This document shows, one piece after another, positions 34,967 through 46,438 of a stretch of 64,000 bases of DNA; the first letter of the stretch is position 1; each line of letters opens with the position of its first letter. Source of the DNA: Calonectria ilicicola (Eukaryota; Ascomycota; Sordariomycetes; Hypocreales; Nectriaceae); assembly GCA_020809705.1 (NCBI GenBank), contig CP085826.1, forward strand, positions 372,001 to 436,000, written 5' to 3'. Below the pieces are notes generated by a model. That model was given only the letters and a program-made list of their open reading frames with translations. It searched no databases and was not told the origin of the DNA. A program made the position numbers and the translations under genes.

Positions 34967-37040
34967 TGTGACATGTAACCGCTGGCAAGGACAAAACCAA
35001 GTTCAACCGTCCAAGGACGAAAGAAAAAATGAATGACTGGCTCAAAGTAACACACTGAAAAAGGAAGGCCCGTTCAACTTATCACCTATTTTTCATTGCA
35101 CTAAGAAAATCCTGGGGACAATCCACCAAAATTCCCCACAAGTGAAAGCGAACTGACTGCTAGAAATCCGGAGCAGCTAATAAAATTAATTACTTTGCTA
35201 AGTTCTCTGAGGAGCTGAAAAAAAATCTGGAGCTCAAAAGAGTATTCTTGGCACATCACTGAACCAACGCCAAATCTCAAAGAAGACTAGACTGAGTGGA
35301 ACGGGCCGTCAAAGCTGTGTCCCTGAGCAGTCTAGAATGCCGTGTGGCTGACAAACCATTGACGCCTCCTGTCTGTGCATCCAGGCACCTTGTTTAGTTT
35401 CCACTCGGAAGTTCGAAATCGAATCACAGCATCATGACTTGTCCCTTATCTTTCATCCTTCTTGTCCCGCTTGCTTCTTGCCAGACATTCGCTCGCTCAC
35501 CACCACTCCCCCTTCTCATGAGTCGTCTAGACAAACAAGTTCTGCAAAACTCAATTGACTGCTCCCCTTTTACTCATCAGTAGTTGGTGGCGTTCCACCA
35601 GTAACATCAGGGCTGAACTAGCTGCCACCACACGCCACCATCCCCGTTACCTTATCCACCGCCGGCCAACCGTATCGCTGAAGCTAGCACAATGATTGGT
35701 ACGGAGTTAAAAGCCGATCTTGCTTGGAGATTAAGCATCATCCACCCTTGCTTTTATTATTCACACTGCAGGGGATTACAAGCCGCCTAGATCTATCCAA
35801 CAAACAGGGTCTTAGTCTAGACTCATCAAAAGTCCACGCATTGGAGTCGGCCAAAGCTGATCTCTCTCAAACCCCGAGAACTTGTTTCAAAGCATGGTTG
35901 CCATGGTATATATTATGGCTGATTTCTATCAGTAAATCAATGTGACCGCTCGAGAAAAGCGGCTTGAAAAAGGTGCCGATATTCCGTAATTGAGGTACTA
36001 ACTTTGTTTAGGGCCTCTAGCTCCGATGAAAAAAGCAACATGAAGTGGGAACAGGGTGCAGCCACAGACATATGTGCTTCAGCCGCCCCATCCGGCTGCA
36101 TATGATGCAAGCCACAATATTGAGATCGTCTTAATTACGGGACAGCTACGCCGGCACTATGGCCGCCTCTTCTGCGCAAGTAAAGGGAGTTCGGGGATTA
36201 AAACCCTTGTTCGTTCATGACTAACCTCCCCACAGGTGAATCGCTAATAAGTCACTGGTGAGCACTTCCAAATTGATTGTCTCTCGTGAAGGAACTCGAA
36301 TCATTGTCTACTTGTTCCAAGCTTCTGCTGCGCCTGCTCCCAAACTTCTTTCTGTAATAGTTCTCGAAAGAAATCATCCTAATATTTGGGCTTCAGAATG
36401 ACTAAGTTCCCCGAATTGGCTTCCAGCCGTTAGTAATAATGCCAGCTACCCTGCGGTATGAATTCTTGGGGTGGGGGTACCCATATATTTCTTTATGTCC
36501 TGTGGTGGCCAATTTCAGGCCCAACACCAACAGAGTACCCATGAATTGGCTTCTAGTCGTTGGGTATATTGTGAGTTACACCACACAGATGTGACAAGTT
36601 GAGAAAATATATCAGAAGCAGCAATTTCTCGGCTCCTATTCAGTCATATACATTCATTGAAATCAGTTTCCCAACCAATACTCCGCATTCCTGCATACTC
36701 CTCTTCACTTACTGCTGTTCTCCAAAAACAAATAATGTCACCATGAACTGTGAGAACGCTCCTGGTGCTAGCTTAATTGAGGGGGCTTCTGAATTCCGGA
36801 CTCGACTCGCCCATTTTCGGCTTCGGCCCCGGGAGATGCGAGGCCGTAACGAGTCCAAGAAAGGCATGTCACATGAATCCACGGGTTTCGCTACTCACAG
36901 GTCCCCACAGAAATCCAGGTGTTCGATTTTTTAGTTTGCAAACAGCTAATACATAAATAAATTGTTGTTTAGGCTACCCGACCCATGAAGTCCAAAGACT
37001 ACGCTTCCATTATTTGAATTTGTGTATTTTACAAATCTTT
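34967..37040. other. 2-kb intergenic region, no gene supported
   Basis: No reading frame with recognisable protein features. A short imperfect direct repeat occurs 129 bp apart: GAATTGGCTTCCAGCCGTTA at about 36414 and GAATTGGCTTCTAGTCGTTG at about 36543. The right end contains the 3' flank of the regulator gene. Confidence 0.4.
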
Positions 37041-38483
37041 TTATGCTACCCGAAGCTTCTCCGCAATCGCTCGAGACAACCCGCAGAGACGATCATTCAT
37101 TTCAGAGGATAAAGGCCGTAACAGAGCGACAGGAAATGGAAGAACAAATATCTTGTCTTGAGGCACAGGCTCGAAGCAATTTTGTGATGTCGGCACGAGC
37201 GATGTGCTCAAGCATGATTCAGCTTCGGCATTTGCAAATTGCTGGGACAAACGGCCGATGAGCGTCCGCAAACCCGTAAGTCTTGAAAGAATGTGTTGAA
37301 CAAAGATGCGACGTTGGTCTTCTCCCTCAGACTCCTCGCCATCTGGATCTGACCAAGGAGATGGCAACGCCAGTCTGGAATTAAAATCTTGGGCATCGCT
37401 TTCACCGCCGCTTGAAGCCTCAGACTGGTTATCGTTGGTGGCGGTATTGACGGCACTGGCACACCATGCCTGGATCTTAAAAATCACAAGCGACAAAAGA
37501 ACCAAAATGTCCCCATTCTTAAAACAGGGGCATTGCAAGACCTTGTCCAGCTCGGAGCTCACGTGCTCGATCTGGTCGTGGAGTTGTTCGAAATTGGAAT
37601 GTTGGATCGAAGCAACCCCACCATCTTTGGAGGTGGACCACGACTCGCATGAGTCCATGGACAATTGGGCCAAGATCTTCAGAGTCCGCATCAGGCACTG
37701 GCACCGAGGGGGTGTAGTGGATGTGCCATGATCGTCTTGGCACTGCTGCATCTCTATGGAGTCGTCCCGAGAGCTTGGTAACGAAGATATCGCGCCAGTT
37801 CGCATGTCGGCCCGACAAGAACTAGCATCCTTGGCAAGGCCACTATTGGCCCTAACCAGGGAGCCAAGCAATGTGTTGGTAGTATTTGTGCCGGCAACGG
37901 CGCCATTTCCGTCTGGCTTTTGAGTGGTGGGGTTGCACTGGTCTAACCTGGCGACGGGTATCGGAAAGTCGAAGATTGACTCGTCGAGATATGTGAATGA
38001 ATCCATCGAGACATTGAGATTGGCCCACTCAGTTGAGGCGCCCTGCCCAGTTGGTGACGTGGTCAATTCTGGGGACCTGAGAGCAGCCAAGAAGTCGGGC
38101 CAGTCTTGGCCAGACAGCGGCGTCGTAGGATCTGGAGCCCCAGTGATGACAATGTCGGTGCCATTCGTCGAGCTTAGAGTCGAGCAGGAACCGGTCAATT
38201 CGGGCGCCGTCGATAATGGGCTTACGAAGATGGTCGATGCCGTTGCCGTCCTTGACACGGAACCCTCACTCGCATCGTGCCTACGGCCGCGCATCAAACG
38301 CTTGACACGCTTAGAAGCGCTGTAGACACAGACTTTGAGGCGCTTGGCGCAGTAGCTACACTCTGGCTTCTCCTGTGTGCACTTGATCTTGGCAGCCGCG
38401 CAGGCATCGCAGCTATTTCGCAGCTTGGTGCCCTGAGCGACTTCTGCGGCGCGGGATACTGAAGACATTGCGGGGTATGGCAT
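37041..38483 (-). CDS. AflR-type Zn2Cys6 transcription factor
   Basis: Single exon, 480 residues. The zinc cluster at about residues 24-51 has the spacing C-x2-C-x6-C-x6-C-x2-C-x6-C (CDACAAAKIKC... CSYCAKRLKVC), preceded by KLRNS. A basic SKRVKRLMRGRR stretch follows. This arrangement matches AflR and its relatives (GedR, MdpE and AgnL11 type), which activate aromatic polyketide clusters. The middle is Ser/Thr-rich, and the C-terminal half contains the Cys-rich CQCLMRTLKILAQL and the FPVALLRPLS ending typical of the AflR family. AflR-family proteins bind TCG-N5-CGR, and sites of this spacing occur upstream of several cluster genes 13-24 kb away. It is the likely cluster regulator despite being separated from it by surface-protein genes. 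It has no site of that type that I could see in its own promoter. Confidence 0.9.
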   Translation of the reverse strand: MPYPAMSSVSRAAEVAQGTKLRNSCDACAAAKIKCTQEKPECSYCAKRLKVCVYSASKRVKRLMRGRRHDASEGSVSRTATASTIFVSPLSTAPELTGSCSTLSSTNGTDIVITGAPDPTTPLSGQDWPDFLAALRSPELTTSPTGQGASTEWANLNVSMDSFTYLDESIFDFPIPVARLDQCNPTTQKPDGNGAVAGTNTTNTLLGSLVRANSGLAKDASSCRADMRTGAISSLPSSRDDSIEMQQCQDDHGTSTTPPRCQCLMRTLKILAQLSMDSCESWSTSKDGGVASIQHSNFEQLHDQIEHVSSELDKVLQCPCFKNGDILVLLSLVIFKIQAWCASAVNTATNDNQSEASSGGESDAQDFNSRLALPSPWSDPDGEESEGEDQRRIFVQHILSRLTGLRTLIGRLSQQFANAEAESCLSTSLVPTSQNCFEPVPQDKIFVLPFPVALLRPLSSEMNDRLCGLSRAIAEKLRVA

Positions 38484-41090
38484 TTAGGAGAAGCATTGGA
38501 TTTCCGGGGTCGGTTAGTGGGTAGATATCTGTCTACCTGGCTATATAGATGATGGATAGGGCAGGCAAGATGGCAGACCAGACGCCAATATCAGCTAAGA
38601 ATCCCCCACAAACTTAAATTTGTACCGTGAGGCATGGGACACACGGGACACGCGGATCTTTCCGCAACGGCTATCTATTGTGGATAAGAAGAGAAAATGC
38701 AGGGTGTCGAGACGTATGCATGTGCCGTGCTGGGAGGGATGGAATGGTCTTGGCAAGAGTCTGTCTGGGCGGGTTGGATATAAAAGGGTGGTGAAAGGAA
38801 GGAGATGACTTTCGGGAGGTTTCTGCTTGGCCTTTATGATCTTTTTTTTTCTATTTCGCTAGACGTTCAAATACAGTAGGTGACTATACTATCACAAGCG
38901 CGCACAACTCATTCCAGCAACAGTGCCGTCTATTCGTGGACATGTTATCCATGGTCAAGCGCACAAAAGGAAGGACCGGTTAGAACGGCAACGAACGGGC
39001 GTGCCAACTACTATGTAAGGCTAAATGGCATCCTATTGGCGGCCAGCAGCCAATCAAGCCCGCAAGCCTAACCAGTTTACACAGTCGCCGGGTGGGGATC
39101 TGTAGATATGGTGTGGAACGGCCATTCCCGAAGTGCATACCCGACGGGTTGACAATTCTGTCAAGCCATGACAGTCGGGGAAACCCGCCCGACATGCGTC
39201 TAGAGACTACAGCATAAATCTCTCTCTGGTAGGTGGTGTGCCGTTTGTGGAAATTGTCACCGACGGCGAAAAAACACCAGCCAATTAGACTTTTTCGCCT
39301 GAGAGCACTGGCGGATCCGCTCGTATGATAACCATGTCAGACTAATCCTGCTGCTGCAAATGCGAATCCGACAAATATGCACATCATTTGTACCTTCCTG
39401 TGTCTGTGTGTGCTCGCTCAAACTTGGCCCTTTGCTAGCACCATTTGTGAGCTGTCATACAGATCCCGTCCAGCCCCCTGACCAAACACGAGCTTAAGAA
39501 AACGGGCGACGATAAGGTTTTCACAAAACAGGTACGACGCGTGTAATGTGGAGTCTGTTTCACACAAACTTGCTCATGGCTGAAAACCTGCTCATAAATT
39601 GACAAACTAGAGATGTGTAATTTGGGCATAATCCGAGGTAACCCGAGTCATCCCGCCTCTGCTGTGCTGAAATATTGTCCGGATAAAATCCAGGACCGAG
39701 GATTTGGACCTGTCGCCATGATCCCGGGTCAGATATGTGCTGCCGTGCCAACAAGCTTTGTGCCAAGCGATACAGCGCAGCACCGCCAAGCAAAGCACCA
39801 TGGGGGCTTGCTATAAATAGGGAAATGATGGGACATCAAAGGATGTGTCCTCATTACTAAGTCTTGGCATATCATTTTCGAAATTCCAAAGGAGCCGCAT
39901 ATACTCAAACAGCATCACTCTTCAAGTTAGATAGATTTGGGTGCCAAGGCCTGGTGTTTTTAGTCAACCATTTTTTTTCTTTTGATATCATCGTACGACT
40001 CGGTTCCGAATCCAACCTTCCTATTCACCTTTGTTTCGATCTTTGCTTCATCAACAAATGCACCAGAGAAAATTTGCGTCAAAATAATCACTCTTCCGAG
40101 CACCATGTGTCATATAAACTCACACATCGATGTGGGTACAAGATTAACTTCATAAGTTGCGGGAAGCATGCAGATGAACAAGAATTGAACTCTATCTCAC
40201 CATCAAAAGTAAAATCAGGTATCCACAGCATATCCAAACTTTTCAAATTCATACAGAAATACCCAAAAGTGAATAGTGAGATGCTGTTCATTGATGCTTC
40301 ATTCATCGCGTTCACAGTGACCTCAATCGATTGATTGTATCTTAATTAGAATCAATAGTCCAGTGGCTAGTCTTGTGAAAGCATCATTTATTGACGTCTA
40401 TTTTCCTTAGAATGCAATTTTATGGACAGATTAAATCAGATCCGACCGATCATTTTCCTCTGTCAGTGAAACCAATTCCTGCGACGTTAAATGCCTAAAT
40501 CACAGTGATATGGAAAAGCTCCAGCCACAGATGCCAACGATTTCGCGCCTGGGCATTAGAAATCCGGAAATCATACCTGCATTAGTGTGTGATACATGTG
40601 ACATCATCACATTGCAAAAATTCGTAGCGCCGTCTGATTATTGGGCGGCGTCAAAAATTTAGTCAGTACTTGCATAAGACACGCCCTGGGACCCGTAATA
40701 TCGTAATAGCGGCCCAATAATTGAAGCAGTTTGTTGCGTCTCCAGTAGAAGTGGCTTGGTCGCCTCAATTTGCAACCAGATAGACAGGTGGTCATGTGGT
40801 CGTGATGACAACCCGTTTGATTGCGTCATCGAAACTATACCCTAAGGTCAAGGGCATTCAACCCGAATCAAGGGAATCGAGTGGTACTCTTTCAGCCAGC
40901 TCGTGGTCAGAGATAAGCCATCACTAATTAGCTATGTGTTTGTTTCGAATGAAAATCTTATCCAGCCATTTTAAATAGCTAAGATTAACTCCCCGCATCT
41001 CTCAGGAGATTATCCGCAACGGCATATCTCACCGTATATTGAGAATTAACTCCTCTCCCTCAGGTCCAACGTTGCTTCGGTTTCCCCAAA
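38484..41090. other. 2.6-kb intergenic region, no gene supported
   Basis: Contains the regulator's promoter. Frames up to about 156 codons exist (for example 39864-40334 plus) but start at non-ATG codons and show no recognisable domain or codon pattern. Confidence 0.4.
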
Positions 41091-43501
41091 ATGACGACCA
41101 CGTCATCATTCACCTTCGAACTATCCTCTACATCTTCTCTTTTTGGTTCACGGGAGTTATCTGGTCGGAATCTTCTCACACTCAAATTTGGTGAAGAGAG
41201 GTTTAGCTTTTTGACTTTCCTTGCCACAGTTCAGGCATTGCGCATCGAGATATTCCCAATCTCTTCGGACATAGCAAATTTACAGACCGGGGTTGGAGGG
41301 ACATCGACAATGAACCATACTGCGGTTAACTCAGAAGTTAGCTTTGTATTCAAGCGCATCGGTGATGATAGCAAACGTATACATAACGAAAGACACATTT
41401 TCCAGGCTTTGATAAACGAAATCAATGTCTTGGGCCATGCATCTGTCCGGGAGCATCCACACATTGCACAGCTACAGGGAATCTGCTGGGATATCTCGTC
41501 AGGTATTGATAAGCCATGGCCAATTCTCTTGTTTGAGAAATCAGATCTTGGGGACTTGTATAAATTTTCCAAGTGTCCTGACGGAAAGGCAATGAATCCC
41601 AGCCATAGATTAAAACTGTGCATTGATATTGCCATCGCCATACGGCTCATGCACTCCATAGGTAGGTTCTAGCAATGCGACGACATTACACTAAATTAAA
41701 AAAGGTTTCAGGCATCGTACATGGTGATATCAAGCCTCATAACATTCTAGTTTTTAAAGAAGAGTCGAATTCCTATACTGCAAGAGTTATAGACTTTGGC
41801 TATTCTACCTGTTATTCAGATGATACTCATCGATTTCATCTACCAATTTCGCCACCATGGAATGCTCCTGAGCATGATAGGCTAGCTCGCGAATGGACTC
41901 CAAAAGAAGCAACCAGGGCAGATCTTTTTTCTTTCGGCCTATTATGTTTCTGGATCTTATTCGAGCCCTATATATCAGGCCAAGAACACCTGGAACTAGA
42001 AACACTTCGGTTCAAAACAGACTTGCTGTCGCACGCACGCCAATTCCTCAAAAACAGTCCTGCTCTTAGTGAAGTCGAGCGGAAAGTCCTAGATAAATTC
42101 TTCTTGGCAAGTTTAAGTCAAATCCCTGAGGAAAGAGACACAAGTCTTCGTATCCTCCAAGATATTGACTCACAGAGGTAAATTGGCGATTGAATCAGGT
42201 CGAGTTAGATCTAATTACAAAAAGGTTGAAGGATGCATCCCATGATGGCATCATACCAAATCTGGAGCACGGTATAACTAGTAGTGATTTTCAGGTAGGT
42301 CACACTAAATCTATAGACTTGAAAAATTCTGAATTTCCTCAGCTAGGAAATAATATTCTATCGTTCTACCAAAGCGATTACCGAGTTCGAACACACATAG
42401 CCGAAAGACTGATTGATGAATGCACTTCAAACCCTCGCTTGATGCCCCAAGCAGCATACTGCTACTCTCTCGGCTTTGGTATCGCAAGGGATGAAGAGAA
42501 GGCTGCAGAGATGCTAGACACTTGCGGAGAAATTTCCAGTCTTCGCAGCATACCGGTTGATGAGAAACCGTTTATTCGGGCCTCCAGGTTGCATAATCTG
42601 GCATCTAGTGTTCTCCCATCAAACTTTGCCGACACCTACACTCGACAAAACAAATTAAATGAAGCAGAGATTCAGCTAGCTAATGAACAGGATTCCCTAA
42701 TACAAATTTTTGGTTTCATGCACCCTCTTGTCGGTATAACAAAAAGGGATCTAGCAGATGTCTACACAGCCAAAGGCCTATGGAACAAGGCCGAAGAACT
42801 GGAAAGGGATGTCTTACGGATATTCAGGTTCACGGGAGGAGAGGCTCATCCGAAAACTATTTCCAGTATGACTACGCTTGCTTCAACACTCATAACGCTG
42901 GGGCTACTAAATAAAGCCAAAACACTTCTGGAATCATCATTGCAGCTTTCACAAGAAGTATTGGGGAATTCCCATCCCCAAACTTGTTGCGATGAATCAT
43001 TTATCGCTAGTATTCGCACAGCAGAGTCAGTCGGAGGCAGCTCAGACATTGCAGGCACAGGTATTGGAGAGATGCAAACAAGTTCTTGGGGAGGATCACC
43101 TTCAAACATTGGCTTATAATGCCAACCTAGCTATGGTATTGAGTTGTCAAGGAAATTGGGACGAAGCCGAAGTGCTGCAAGTTCAAGTCGCAGAAAGGGG
43201 AAAGATTGTCTTCGGAGAAGATCACCCGAACACAACAACTAATACCTCGAATCTGGCTCTTACATATCTAAGGCAGGGCCGATTGGAGGAAGACAAGTCG
43301 TTGCAGTTACAGGTAGTCTCAAAATGTCAGGAAATCATGGGCGAAGATCACTACGATACCTTGGTGAATGAGGTAACCCTGTGCTGTATGCTTGAAGCAG
43401 GTCAAGATGAGACGGCTATGGTGCTACGTGCGAAGTTGGAACAAAAACGAAAAAGATTGTTGAATCAGGGAAAGATATGGCGTCGGAGTATAAATTCATA
43501 G
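41091..43501 (+). pseudogene. Protein kinase-Sel1-TPR gene, frameshifted
   Basis: Exon 1 (41091-41661) and exon 2 (from 41712, 50-nt intron) encode a kinase domain: beta-3 Lys in VFKRI, catalytic loop HGDIKPHNIL, DFG in IDFGYS and an APE-like WNAPEHD. The kinase frame stops at 42179-42181. A GTAAAT donor there with an acceptor near 42285 could splice into the following frame, which carries a Sel1-like motif (AAYCYSLGFGIARDEEKAAEML) and 42-residue TPRs. At about 42981 the TPR register jumps frame: HPQT is followed in another frame by LVAMNHLSL, exactly where the repeat expects it, so two bases appear lost. Repeats then run to the stop at 43501. Such kinase-TPR proteins are thought to act in signalling or self/non-self response. 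Either a recent pseudogene or a sequencing error. Confidence 0.7.
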
Positions 43502-46438
43502 ATACCGAAGATAATTCTTTTGATATTTCAGGTTAGTCTGGACCTAGTCATAACAATTTCATCACGATCCAGTTAATCGCACATGGCCCAATAGGTGGGC
43601 CGATAATATATAGGTTTTCATCTTATTGTGGCTCTTTTCAGATTAAATAGATATATCTCAGACGTTAATCATTAAGGTGAATCATATAACCTGAAAATAA
43701 GTGTTTGCAGTGATCTTTTTCTTTCGATAGTGTCCGCTAAGGTGATTATGGGTCTTTGAAGCGATCGCGCCGCCGAGTGAACAAAACAATCCAAAAAAAA
43801 ACTGTGTCCGGTGGATATTTTTATTATTTACGACTCAGCAGAATTTTTCTGTTCTGTTCCGTATTTTCGATTTTACGCATATTCTTCAATCCTCGTTTTT
43901 GCTCGATGAGAAGAATGGTGTTCAAGCTTGCCACATTGTTATTTACGTCAACATCACAGCGATAAAAAGGACCACATGCGTCACACACCCAGCTATCAAT
44001 GCCACCATATGATGCAAATGGAAATGTTTTTGGCCTTGATAATTTTGCCAATGGTGATCGTCAATTGTTCCTGACGTCAGGAGGTTGATCGCAGGCTTGC
44101 ACTATTCCAGTTATGGCATGCTACTCATACCTACCCTAGAAGCCCCAAAATTTTGTGGCACGCCTTGCTGATGAAATCGGCGGTGATAGATGATCAAGCC
44201 CCAAAACTAGTGCCTATCTATGCATTTTATCCGAGTATAGAAAGCTTAAAGTTCGTGGCGAGAGCAGATTCTTGGCAGTGCATGAATCGGGGAATTGCGT
44301 GGCTCTTTATGGCGTATTAGTATTAGTCTTGTGGCTGATGGACTGCCCAGAGCTTGGACTGAAGGTTCCTCTGGTCTGCACTAAAGATGAAACGACCAAG
44401 GCGAACATAATTTTAGTTAATAAAAAAGCACTGACACACACACGTCAAAGGCTGGTCATGATTTCATTCCCTGGCAACAGGCCATTCATCCATCATGTGC
44501 TATGATGGTGTGAGGAGGGTTGTGCAGGCAGGCAGGCAGCTTTCAAGACACGACGCACAATTGTGATTCCGGCGTTAGGCAAACTCCGCCGTCACTCATC
44601 TCGTCCGCCTTCTCGTGTTATCACTGGTGCGTTCGTCTCATCTCGAATTAAGGTTTGACACGGCAAGCCAACAAGTGTGATTGTGGTGGCTTCTCTCCAC
44701 TTCCCGATGCACGTTAAATGCCGTCGGCGGCTTCACTCGGGATAATACTTTCCACACACCAATGATCGTCTGCTTGGTGGTGCTTACTGGGCCTTCCAGA
44801 AGAACCCTCTGTCCTCTGTGCCACGCGGAGCGTTCCAGCGGGTGTGGACACTCGTACTCTCCCCAGTAACCACGTGGCCACAGCGTTGTCTCTCAGTTGC
44901 TGAGTTGGCTTTTTCCTCCTCACTCTCCTCTTTTCTTTGATCGGCTGTTGGCTTCCATCGTGGGAGACCATTGCTTTGTCCACATTAAGCTTTGGCGGGC
45001 CGCGCGAGGGGGCTGATTGATTGTCTCGGAAAATTTCCCTTTTTCAACGGCGGCCCAGGAACGCAACCTCGACACGCGCTCAACCGCGAGATCTACACGA
45101 GGTAGGTGGGTGTGGCGAGGAACGAGGTGTTATTAAATGGGCTTCTTGCGCGATGTGCTCCGATACTGTAGCTGTACACTGTAGGTGCATACTGTAGGTA
45201 TGCCTGCTCAGGGGAATCGAGTGTGCCACGCCCAATCTCGCGACGGAGTGCAGGCGGGTCGAGATTTAAATTGTTTCATTCTAGAACAAAGTCAAACCCG
45301 GAAATGCCTTGCATCCCAATGTAATATTTCCGTTTCATCCCCCGGCTGTCACATCTACGATGGATCCACTAGCAACGCTAGCCTCCTCAACTGGCTTACG
45401 ACCCCAAGGGGGCACCTGGACGGCATATTATGTCACCCAGAATAGTGGTGCCTCATTGCCGGGTTTTATTTAATCCATTCGCTCCCCTCTCCCACTAAAA
45501 CTCTCTCTCCATGTGTGTGCCTGAACAGTGTTGCAATGCGTTGCGTTGCGTTTTGTGTGTGTGTGTGTGTGTGTCCCAAAATAGGAAATGATGGCTGGCG
45601 ACACAATTCCTAAAGCAATCAACCAGAGAGCCTCGCCAGCCTCAAGCAATGTCCCTTTAGGATTTGGCTCAACGCACTCCTGAACCTTGGCCAAATCCTT
45701 CTGCTTTTGTCAGCACCTATGACGTTGAATCTTAAGCTTTAAGCACGCCTCACTCCGCCAACCCCTTTTTTAGAACACACACAGATCGTGAAAATGGCCT
45801 CTTCAACAATGCGCGACTACACTATGGCATTTCTTGGATGAGATGGAACCTCTGTGCTTTTCCGCGATTGACAAATCGAGGGTTAGCCGATCAAGCCGAC
45901 CGACTCGAGAAGAACCCTTTGGCCAGGTAGACCCTACCGACCAGGGATCCCGCTAGCCGGATTATTCGGACCACCAAAAGAGCCCCCGTAGTGGGGAGCT
46001 TTGCCAGGCTCGTATGGAAGCAATCCCAACGCTCTCAGCAGGGATCGCGCTCGCATGGAGCCCGCCTGGGCACCGACTGCCCCTGTGACCGCCACGCATT
46101 TGCTGGAGAAGACAGGAGGACCATGCCCAGTCGCCCGTGCTCGCTCCCACGCTGAGCCACCATGACATGCCTGTGTCCCTAGTGCCTCGTACATTGCAGC
46201 ATTACTCAGAAGCTTTAGGTTGGCGCTAATATCTCTGGTGCCACTTGGCTGCACCATGGCCTATATGACAAACGGCTTCGCTGCAGCACTTCCAGAATAG
46301 ACCCCATTGTCGCTAACACTTCTTCGCCTTCGATATCCAATTGGGCCGACTTTTTGTCGTCGTCTTTGCCATAGACTAATTTTTCAAACATGTTGCGGTA
46401 TTGCTAATTTCTAGTATTCGAATATTTTTACGACAATT
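43502..46438. other. 2.9-kb intergenic region before the NRPS, with simple repeats
   Basis: No convincing gene. A (TG)n microsatellite of about 21 bases lies at 45554-45574, preceded by a few TGCGT repeats. The last few hundred bases must contain the NRPS promoter. I see no TCGG-N3-TCGG motif there. Confidence 0.45.

Noticed and set aside
36599..36934. 111-codon plus frame near the regulator
   Set aside because: Non-ATG start and unremarkable composition; nothing conserved.
39864..40334. 156-codon plus frame in the 38.5-41 kb gap
   Set aside because: Begins with TTG, no ATG context, no domain or splice evidence.
45554..45574. (TG)n tract as a functional element
   Set aside because: Ordinary microsatellite with no supporting context.
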